Assembly (NCBI RefSeq): GCF_900188325.1
Contig: NZ_FZPD01000002.1
Span: 558,001-622,000 of the forward strand
Reading direction: 5' to 3'
From: Ekhidna lutea
Lineage (GTDB): Bacteria; Bacteroidota; Bacteroidia; Cytophagales; Cyclobacteriaceae
DNA length: 64,000 bases
Shown: positions 8,874 through 15,161 of the stretch, piece after piece
Layout of the letters: each line of letters opens with the position of its first letter
Numbering within the stretch: position 1 is the stretch's first letter
Program-made: the position numbers and the translations under genes
Notes under the pieces: generated by a model
What the model was told of the DNA's origin: nothing
The model's database searches: none
The model's input: the letters and a program-made list of their open reading frames with translations, nothing else

Positions 8874-10010
8874 ATGATCCATACACAACAAAATGATAGC
8901 CGAAGAAATTTCATAAAAAAGCTGGGTGCCGCAGGTTTTTTTATGTCTACCATGAGCTTGCCCTCGTATGCACTCGAGCAAGTATTAAATCAACCCATAC
9001 AGTATTCTCCGCTGAAGCCTGTGAATGTATCACCGGAGCGCATCATCCGACAGGTCGTTGGTTTGAGGCCATACCGACCTTCCGGTTTCAACCTAAGTGT
9101 ACAAAAGCTGGACGAGAAAGCAATCATTCATAATTACGGTCATGGAGGCGGTGGCATCTCGCTTTCCTGGGGAACAGCCAGCCTGGCCATTGAGAAAATT
9201 GAAGCCTCGCAATCAACTCCAATCGCAGTGTTGGGTGCAGGTGTGATCGGACTTTCCTCCGCTATTCTCTTACTCAAGCAAGGAAGGCCGGTGACTATTT
9301 ACACTGATCGCCTCCCACCCAATACCACTTCCAATGTGGCGGCCGCCTACTGGGCACCTGTTTCTGTGTTTGAATCAGGTATGATTGCCACAGGGTTCAT
9401 GGATGAATTTAATCGAGCTTCCATAATCTCTCAGCGAATGTTTCAGGATCTTGTAGGTTCAAGATATGGCGTTTGGTGGATCAAAAGCTTTTTTCTGGGA
9501 GCGAGCTTTGATTTCCCGGGTGGGAAAAACCTTTACCCGGACTACAAACAGCACAATTCAACCTCCTCTCCTTTCACTGGTTTTGAAATTAACGATGAAG
9601 TATACTCATTGATGATTGAACCGCCTATTTACATGAAGGCCCTTCTGGATGATTTTTACCAGCTGGGCGGAAAATTGATAGTTCGTAAATTCAATGACCT
9701 GAATGAACTCAACCAATTGAAGGAACCATACGTTATGAACTGCACCGGGTTAGGATCGCATGACTTATTTAAGGACAAAAGCCTCATTCCTGTACAAGGA
9801 CAACTGGCAGTACTCCTTCCTCAGGAGGAAATCAACTATGGATATGTGATTCCTACCTTCGATGATCTGTTGTACATGTTTCCTCGCAAAGATGGAATCA
9901 TCCTTGGCGGAACTTCCGAAAAAGGTAACTGGTCATTAAATCCTAATGATCAGGAGCTTACGAGAATCATGGAGGGTCACAAACGCATCGCTGCTGGTCT
10001 TAAACCCTAG
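8874..10010 (+). CDS. Circularly permuted D-amino-acid-oxidase-like FAD oxidoreductase with Tat signal
   Basis: The 378-residue product begins with an exact twin-arginine motif (SRRNFIK, residues 9-15) and a hydrophobic stretch, so it should be exported folded. Next come VGLRPYRPSG (62-71) and IIHNYGHGGGG (84-94), which in D-amino-acid/D-aspartate oxidases form the C-terminal block. Only then follows the FAD-binding motif VLGAGVIGLSSA (119-130) and AAAYWAP (156-162). The protein ends with LGGTSEKGNWSLNP and EGHKRIAAGLKP, which is where the VGLRP block should begin. The domain order is thus a circular permutation of the family. The likely reaction is FAD-dependent oxidation of an amine or amino acid. 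The substrate is unknown. Confidence 0.8.
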   Translation: MIHTQQNDSRRNFIKKLGAAGFFMSTMSLPSYALEQVLNQPIQYSPLKPVNVSPERIIRQVVGLRPYRPSGFNLSVQKLDEKAIIHNYGHGGGGISLSWGTASLAIEKIEASQSTPIAVLGAGVIGLSSAILLLKQGRPVTIYTDRLPPNTTSNVAAAYWAPVSVFESGMIATGFMDEFNRASIISQRMFQDLVGSRYGVWWIKSFFLGASFDFPGGKNLYPDYKQHNSTSSPFTGFEINDEVYSLMIEPPIYMKALLDDFYQLGGKLIVRKFNDLNELNQLKEPYVMNCTGLGSHDLFKDKSLIPVQGQLAVLLPQEEINYGYVIPTFDDLLYMFPRKDGIILGGTSEKGNWSLNPNDQELTRIMEGHKRIAAGLKP

Positions 10011-10031
10011 CCTTATGCTATTCGTTTGATA

Positions 10032-10062
10032 TTTGTTAATCGATTAGATATTTGTAACTTTG
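10032..10062 (+). promoter_or_regulatory. Bacteroidota-type promoter of hpd
   Basis: TTTG (10032-10035 as ATTTG) is followed after 19 bp by TAACTTTG (10055-10062), an exact match to the TTTG-N19-TAnnTTTG consensus. The predicted transcription start is near 10069, about 25 bp upstream of the hpd ATG. It shows that hpd need not be co-transcribed with the flavoprotein gene. Confidence 0.75.
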
Positions 10063-10093
10063 TTGTCACAACAACTAATTAAAAACATTAGTC

Positions 10094-11221
10094 ATGGAAA
10101 CTACAGCAACAGCAGAAAAAACACAGGAAGCGCAGGACTTCATGCCAATCAATGGCACGGACTATTTGGAATTGTATGTGAGCAATGCCAAGCAGGCCGC
10201 TCATTTCTATCGTTCTGCTTTTGGTTTTAAAGCACTGGCATATGCAGGGCTGGAAACAGGCATCAAAGACCGGGAATCGTATGTGGTTGTCCAGGACAAA
10301 ATCCGACTGGTGCTAACCTCCCCTCTCCGAAGTGGCACGGTCATCGGCGAGCACATCGATAAGCACGGTGATGGCGTGAAAGTAACCGCCCTTTGGGTGG
10401 ATGATGCAACGCATGCATATAATGAAGCTGTAAAGCGAGGAGCTAAATCCTTCATGGAGCCCAACACCATTGAAGATAAACACGGTAAAGTGGTACAATC
10501 CGGTATCCATACCTATGGTGAAGTGGTGCATATCTTTATTGAACGAAATGATTACGATGGGATTTTCCTTCCGGGATACCGCGAATGGAACACCGAATAC
10601 AACCCTGAACCTGTTGGCTTAAAGTATGTGGATCACATGGTGGGTAATGTGGAGCTCGGCGACATGGATAAATATGTGAAGTTCTACGAAGAAGTGATGG
10701 GCTTCAAGCAGATCATGTCATTCGATGATAAAGATATTTCTACCAAGTACACCGCGCTCATGAGTAAGGTGATGAGCAATGGCAATGGGAGAATCAAATT
10801 CCCTATTAACGAACCAGCTGCCGGACTGAAAAAATCGCAAGTAGATGAATACCTGGAGTTTTACGAAGGTGCAGGTGTTCAGCACATTGCAGTCGCCACC
10901 GATAACATCATCCAGACCGTAACTGATCTTAAAAACAGAGGAATTGAATTCCTGAAAGTGCCAGACACGTACTACGATGCTTTAGCAGAACGAGTAGGTG
11001 AAATAGATGAAGACATTGAAGCACTGAGGCCTTTGGGTATCCTGGTAGACCGTGACGATGAAGGCTATCTGCTGCAGATTTTCACCAAGACGGTGCAGGC
11101 TCGACCGACCATGTTCTTTGAGATCATCCAGCGAAAAGGGGCTACCTCTTTCGGAAAAGGTAACTTCAAAGCTTTGTTTGAGGCACTGGAAAAAGAACAG
11201 GAACTGCGAGGCACACTATAA
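10094..11221 (+). CDS. hpd: 4-hydroxyphenylpyruvate dioxygenase
   Basis: The 375-residue protein has two vicinal-oxygen-chelate domains. The predicted Fe(II) ligands are visible: His181 in YVDHMVGN, His264 in VQHIAVATD and Glu343 in FFEIIQRKG. The terminal GKGNFKALFEALEKEQ motif is typical. The enzyme converts 4-hydroxyphenylpyruvate to homogentisate in tyrosine breakdown, in the cytoplasm. It has a strong promoter at 10032-10062 and a terminator at 11251-11277, so it is probably monocistronic. No other tyrosine-degradation gene is adjacent. Confidence 0.96.
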   Translation: METTATAEKTQEAQDFMPINGTDYLELYVSNAKQAAHFYRSAFGFKALAYAGLETGIKDRESYVVVQDKIRLVLTSPLRSGTVIGEHIDKHGDGVKVTALWVDDATHAYNEAVKRGAKSFMEPNTIEDKHGKVVQSGIHTYGEVVHIFIERNDYDGIFLPGYREWNTEYNPEPVGLKYVDHMVGNVELGDMDKYVKFYEEVMGFKQIMSFDDKDISTKYTALMSKVMSNGNGRIKFPINEPAAGLKKSQVDEYLEFYEGAGVQHIAVATDNIIQTVTDLKNRGIEFLKVPDTYYDALAERVGEIDEDIEALRPLGILVDRDDEGYLLQIFTKTVQARPTMFFEIIQRKGATSFGKGNFKALFEALEKEQELRGTL

Positions 11222-11250
11222 ATATCACTCACTACTAATCACGCTGAAGA

Positions 11251-11277
11251 AGGAACCTGAGAGGGTTCCTTTTTTTA
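11251..11277 (+). terminator. Intrinsic terminator of hpd
   Basis: AGGAACC (11251-11257), a 6-nt loop, GGTTCCT (11264-11270) and a run of T residues follow the hpd stop by about 30 bp. Confidence 0.85.
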
Positions 11278-11297
11278 TGGATAATGATTGAAAACGG

Positions 11298-11305
11298 TAT
11301 ATTTG
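11298..11305 (+). promoter_or_regulatory. TAnnTTTG promoter box upstream of the PD-(D/E)XK gene
   Basis: TATATTTG in the context CGGTATATTTGAA lies 80 bp before the ATG at 11386. The same context recurs at 12626-12633. No good TTTG -33 element is seen. Confidence 0.5.
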
Positions 11306-11385
11306 AATGGTTTATATCACGTACATGTGTGATACATTAAATGTTATGGGCAATAACTTTCTGACAAAAGACTCATCTGAACCTT

Positions 11386-12579
11386 ATGAAACAAACTGCT
11401 TACGGTAAACCTCTTTTTCTTAACTCGAACAACGAGGTAACCCATCTGACCAAAGTTGAAGCTGACGATGAACTCGCTGTTCAGGAACTAATTTTCAAAA
11501 ACCCCGACTGTTTGCCTATTAGCGACATTGATGAATCCTATAATCCAGTTGTTCCAGTTTGCATGGAACTTAACACAACTGTGGGACCATTGGATATTCT
11601 AATGGTTTCTCCGAACGGCGAATTAACGATTGTGGAAACCAAACTCTGGAGAAACCCCGAAGCAAGAAGAAAAGTGGTTGCTCAAATATTGGATTATGCA
11701 AAGGAACTATCTAACTGGGCATATGAAGATCTTCAACGAGAGATAAACAGACGATTAAACTCCAAGGGTAATACACTCTACAATTTGGTCAAGGAAGCAC
11801 ATGAGGATTTGGTTCCTCAGGAGTCTGACTTTGTAGATTCAGTAAGTAGGAACTTGGAAAGGGGTCGCTTTCTTCTGTTGATTGCTGGTGATGGAATTAA
11901 AGAAGGTGCAATTGGAATAGCTGAATTTCTTTCAAGTTCAGGTCACCTGAACTTTACCTTTGCGATGGTCGAACTCAATATCTATTCAGCTGAAGGAATT
12001 GGAAATTTGATAGTCCCCAAAACATTAGTCAAAACAACGGAGATATCTAAAATGACTGTTGAAATTCCAAAGGGTTTCGTTCTATCCAAGAGTGATGATT
12101 TTGAAACCGTTCCATCCGAACCATCTTCACAAGAAAAAAGTCATGAAAGGAACTTTTACATCTGCTTCTGGAACGAACTTGTGGCTGAACTTAACTTTGA
12201 TGATCCTGGTCAACCCATGCCTAATCCGGGGACAGCACAGAATCTTTATGTCTATCCCGGAAAAACTAAGAAAGCTTGGATTAGCGCATATTTCGCTAAA
12301 AGTCAGAAGAGAGTTGGAGTATATTTTCGAGTCCAGAACGACCATGATGGAAAAAGAATTTTTGAAGAGCTAAGTACCTTCAAAGATGAAATGAAGGAAG
12401 AATTTGGAAACGATGCAATTTGGAGTTGGGACGACAATGGAAATGTTTCGACAAGGTTTCCGTGTGACGATATCTTTGATGATTCTAAAAGAGAAGAAAT
12501 CAAAGACTTTTTTAAGACTTGGCTGAACACATTTGTGAACGTTCTAAGACCAAGAATGAAGAAAATAAGCTCCTATTAA
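11386..12579 (+). CDS. PD-(D/E)XK nuclease-fold protein with DUF4268-like C-terminus
   Basis: The 397-residue protein has an N-terminal restriction-endonuclease-like core: Asp70 in GPLDILMV, Glu84-Thr-Lys86 in TIVETKLWR, and Gln100 in VVAQILDYAKEL. This is the PD-(D/E)XK pattern with the trailing Gln seen in several families. The C-terminal third (about 250-390) contains FWNELVAEL and repeated strand-like segments, resembling DUF4268, a domain often attached to such nucleases. A role in DNA repair or defence is possible. It stands alone, with no methylase, ATPase or other defence gene beside it. Confidence 0.7.
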   Translation: MKQTAYGKPLFLNSNNEVTHLTKVEADDELAVQELIFKNPDCLPISDIDESYNPVVPVCMELNTTVGPLDILMVSPNGELTIVETKLWRNPEARRKVVAQILDYAKELSNWAYEDLQREINRRLNSKGNTLYNLVKEAHEDLVPQESDFVDSVSRNLERGRFLLLIAGDGIKEGAIGIAEFLSSSGHLNFTFAMVELNIYSAEGIGNLIVPKTLVKTTEISKMTVEIPKGFVLSKSDDFETVPSEPSSQEKSHERNFYICFWNELVAELNFDDPGQPMPNPGTAQNLYVYPGKTKKAWISAYFAKSQKRVGVYFRVQNDHDGKRIFEELSTFKDEMKEEFGNDAIWSWDDNGNVSTRFPCDDIFDDSKREEIKDFFKTWLNTFVNVLRPRMKKISSY

Positions 12580-12625
12580 AGTCTGCCAGCACTCCAACCA
12601 GCGCCTGAAAAATTGTTAAAATCGG

Positions 12626-12633
12626 TATATTTG
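12626..12633 (+). promoter_or_regulatory. TAnnTTTG promoter box upstream of the first FISUMP gene
   Basis: TATATTTG in the context CGGTATATTTGAA lies 26 bp before the ATG at 12659, a usual distance for a short leader. Confidence 0.55.
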
Positions 12634-12658
12634 AAATAACAGTCATCCACATACTCAA

Positions 12659-13318
12659 ATGATGGGAGCATTAAAGTTTACATCAGTAGTTGCGTTTTTC
12701 TGCCTGCAAGTTTCTTTTCACGCTTTCAGCCAATCAGAAAGCACCATAACCGATGAGCGTGACGGACAGGTTTACAGAATTAAATCCATCAACGGAACGA
12801 CATGGATGCTCGATAACTTAAATTATCATTCTCAACTTTCATTAGCGGCCGACTCATCAAAAAATCATGCTCCGCCTGGTCGGTTTTATCACCTCAATGA
12901 ACTTGACTCTGTTTGTCCTCCAAAGTGGATTGTTTCAAGAAAAGAGGATTGGCTTACCTATTTTGAATATATCGTCGATAATTTGGGTGACTCCACCATA
13001 AAGATTACTGAGAATAAGATGGATGAGATTGTCGAAATTGATTACTGGGGTAAAATAGACATCTTTAACCTTATTAATCCACTTGAAATCAACCATACCG
13101 CATGGGTGGAAGGCGGTCAATGGTTTGATTCTAAGATGATGGAACCCCCAAGTGCTCATTTTTGGGTATTGGAACCTCAGCGAGATGAACCAGAAAGGAC
13201 GCATGTTCATTTTGATGGAGACATTAGAATCAGAATACATCGTCACAAACATCATTTGAAGCCGAATCAAGAAAAAAAATTACGAAGATTTATGGTTCGG
13301 TGCGTCAAGTGTGAGTGA
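12659..13318 (+). CDS. Exported FISUMP-domain protein
   Basis: The 219-residue product has a signal peptide (residues 1-25, ending near AFSQ) and a FISUMP (TIGR02145-like) domain. The domain is recognised by DERDGQVYRIKSINGTTWMLDNL near the start, CPPKWIVSRKEDW in the middle and the terminal RCVKCE. The domain is common in surface or secreted proteins of Fibrobacter and Bacteroidota, and its biochemical role is not known. The middle part is more divergent than in the neighbour at 13806. The two genes flank a small monooxygenase-like gene on the same strand. Confidence 0.75.
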   Translation: MMGALKFTSVVAFFCLQVSFHAFSQSESTITDERDGQVYRIKSINGTTWMLDNLNYHSQLSLAADSSKNHAPPGRFYHLNELDSVCPPKWIVSRKEDWLTYFEYIVDNLGDSTIKITENKMDEIVEIDYWGKIDIFNLINPLEINHTAWVEGGQWFDSKMMEPPSAHFWVLEPQRDEPERTHVHFDGDIRIRIHRHKHHLKPNQEKKLRRFMVRCVKCE

Positions 13319-13370
13319 AAAGAGGTGTGCCACATTGTAAAACATAGTTACCACCCCAAGAGAATACCAA

Positions 13371-13700
13371 ATGAAAGAAATAAGCGTAATCAATTCCATT
13401 CAAGTTCCCAGTGGACACGAAGAAATGGCAATTAATGTTAGAGATACATACATCAAGTATTTTAAAACCAAACCGGGATTTGTAAGTTCTACATTTTATA
13501 AATCGATTAATCCGGATAACACTTTCAATTTTGTTAATATAGTTGTCTGGGATTCACGTGAGTCATTTGAAAAAGCTGTAAACAGTGGGTTTGATAATAT
13601 AGAGGGGTTGAATGAAGATAATATGAAAGTTTTGGGTAAAGGTTTTCCTTCCCCAATCAAAGTAAATCCCGGTCAATTTGAAACTATAAGAAAGGACTGA
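13371..13700 (+). CDS. Antibiotic biosynthesis monooxygenase (ABM) domain protein
   Basis: The 109-residue single-domain protein matches the ABM ferredoxin-like fold in length and pattern: an N-terminal strand with VPSGHEEMAINVR, then KPGFVSSTFYKS, and a W-D-S-R-E-S-F-E-K-A helix start near residue 63. Family members act as dimers and include heme-degrading and quinol monooxygenases as well as inactive relatives. No signal peptide is present, so it is cytoplasmic. The specific substrate cannot be told. Confidence 0.78.
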   Translation: MKEISVINSIQVPSGHEEMAINVRDTYIKYFKTKPGFVSSTFYKSINPDNTFNFVNIVVWDSRESFEKAVNSGFDNIEGLNEDNMKVLGKGFPSPIKVNPGQFETIRKD

Positions 13701-13805
13701 GGGACTTGTCTGCGGGGTAGAAGCGTTAGTTTTCCCAAAAACTTTTACAAACGCTTTCAAATTCCGTCCGTATAAAAGCACCATGTCTCACTAACCCGAC
13801 AATTC

Positions 13806-14399
13806 ATGAATCGTATCCATGCTGCATCCCTCCTTTTGCTTGCCCTTCTGATTAGCTGCCAACCAACCAACAAGAAGTTGGTGGATGTAGATGGAAATCA
13901 ATATGAAGTCATTCAATTGGATGGTGTTGAATGGATGGCTGAGAACCTGAAAGTGACACATGATCGCGAGGGGAATGAGATTCAATACTTTATTCCTGAT
14001 GGAGATTCAACCAATATCGTGACTTATGGGTTGCTCTATGATTTTGAGAATGCTTGTAAGGTATGTCCTGAAGGGTGGCGACTGCCAACCAACGAAGAAT
14101 GGGAAACTCTTTTCAACTTCTCGGGGGATACCAATGCCAGCAACTACAAAGACACCAACTTTTGGAAGGAAGCACAAAACACCAACAGCACGCAATTTTC
14201 AGCGAGACCTACCGGCATAGGAAACAACCAGGAGCATCCGAATAATTTTGGGGAGAACACCCTCTTTTGGTCATCTTCGATAGAAGATGAGCATTTCATC
14301 TGGACCTATATCCTGGAAAAAGGAAAAAATAACGTCCGCAAAGCTTCTCAACATCCCACCTATGCTTTCTCTGTGAGGTGTGTGAAGGCGAGTGACTAG
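13806..14399 (+). CDS. FISUMP-domain lipoprotein
   Basis: The 197-residue product begins with a lipoprotein signal ending in LLISC (Cys about residue 18). It then has a complete FISUMP domain: DVDGNQYEVIQLDGVEWMAENL, YGLLYDFENACKVCPEGWRLPTNEEWETL, FWSSS, and the terminal FSVRCVKASD. It is likely anchored in the outer membrane and faces the periplasm or the cell surface. It is a better match to the domain than the protein at 12659. Function is unknown. Confidence 0.85.
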   Translation: MNRIHAASLLLLALLISCQPTNKKLVDVDGNQYEVIQLDGVEWMAENLKVTHDREGNEIQYFIPDGDSTNIVTYGLLYDFENACKVCPEGWRLPTNEEWETLFNFSGDTNASNYKDTNFWKEAQNTNSTQFSARPTGIGNNQEHPNNFGENTLFWSSSIEDEHFIWTYILEKGKNNVRKASQHPTYAFSVRCVKASD

Positions 14400-14495
14400 T
14401 TCAATATCGATTTGCGTGCATTGCAAGGTGTGATCATTCCAACAAAAAACATAAAGTATCACTGCTCAACTACTATTTTCAGCCTCAACCAGTCG

Positions 14496-14538
14496 CTGAC
14501 TAACCCTGTTAGGGTTTAGAACCCTGACAGGGATTCAG
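14496..14538. repeat. REP-like hairpin of the CCCTGTTAGGG type
   Basis: CCCTGTTAGGGTT (14504-14516) pairs with AACCCTGACAGGG (14520-14532) across a 3-nt loop with one mismatch. Outer CTGA and TCAG extend it. It lies between the convergent ends of the FISUMP lipoprotein and the MarR gene and may act as a terminator or be a dispersed palindrome. Confidence 0.65.
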
Positions 14539-14596
14539 TTTAACTCATCAGCTAATGGCACGACTATAACACGTACTCATTCCAATAAAACAGCCT

Positions 14597-15031
14597 CTAA
14601 CTATCCCGCTCACTGTAATTTGTAAAAATTTTATCGAGTGTGGCAATCAGTGTTTCGTATTCCTGATCAGAAAGATTAGTCCAACCAAGCTTACGGGATG
14701 CTTCAACTGCCGGTGTTGCTTTGCGTATCACATTGTTCCCTTTAGGTGTGATTTTCACATGATACTTTCTTCCGTCCAATTTATCCCTTATCCGTTCTAC
14801 CAAATTCTTCTTTACCAGCAGATCAACAATTCGTGAAACAGTCGGTTTGTCTCTGAAGCTCATGCTCGCCAGGTCTGTCTGGAACATATCTTTTTCGCTC
14901 AGCTTGTTTAGAATCACCCATTGTTCGGGTGTAATGTCAACACCAGCATTTTTAAATCTATTGATCAAATCCTGCCGTACGACTTTATACGTTCGGTCAA
15001 TAAACGACCCCAGCTCTTTGTATTGAGACAT
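14597..15031 (-). CDS. MarR-family transcriptional regulator
   Basis: The 144-residue protein has the MarR winged-helix layout: a long N-terminal helix, the helix-turn-helix segment ITPEQWVILNKLSEKD through SFRDKPTVSRIVDLLVKKNLVERI, the wing DGRKYHVKITPKG, and a C-terminal dimerisation helix. It probably represses its own gene and the divergent 895-residue gene. A 10-bp palindrome ATTAGCTAAT (15033-15042) abuts its start codon, and a GGTCAATAT half-site lies in the promoter of the divergent gene. The inducing ligand is unknown. Confidence 0.9.
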   Translation of the reverse strand: MSQYKELGSFIDRTYKVVRQDLINRFKNAGVDITPEQWVILNKLSEKDMFQTDLASMSFRDKPTVSRIVDLLVKKNLVERIRDKLDGRKYHVKITPKGNNVIRKATPAVEASRKLGWTNLSDQEYETLIATLDKIFTNYSERDS

Positions 15032-15032
15032 A

Positions 15033-15141
15033 ATTAGCTAATATATCGCTTTTTCGATTGGTGTATATTGACCCTTTGTGTAAAAAAATAAATTGTAGGT
15101 GCAGCTTCCGTACTAATTGGTCAATATCTAAGTTATTTTTG
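15033..15141. promoter_or_regulatory. Divergent control region of the MarR gene and the 895-residue gene
   Basis: The region holds the palindrome ATTAGCTAAT (15033-15042), the inverted pair ATATTGACC (15065-15073) and GGTCAATAT (15119-15127), and the promoter box TATTTTTG (15134-15141) for the plus-strand gene. The right half of the inverted pair falls between the -33 and -7 positions of that promoter, where a bound MarR dimer would block transcription. Binding is an inference. Confidence 0.5.
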
Positions 15142-15161
15142 AGACAAATCAACCAATAGCA

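Noticed and set aside
8874-11221. Operon of the flavoprotein and hpd for tyrosine breakdown
   Set aside because: A full-consensus promoter lies directly before hpd, and no other tyrosine pathway gene is present. Shared function is not supported.
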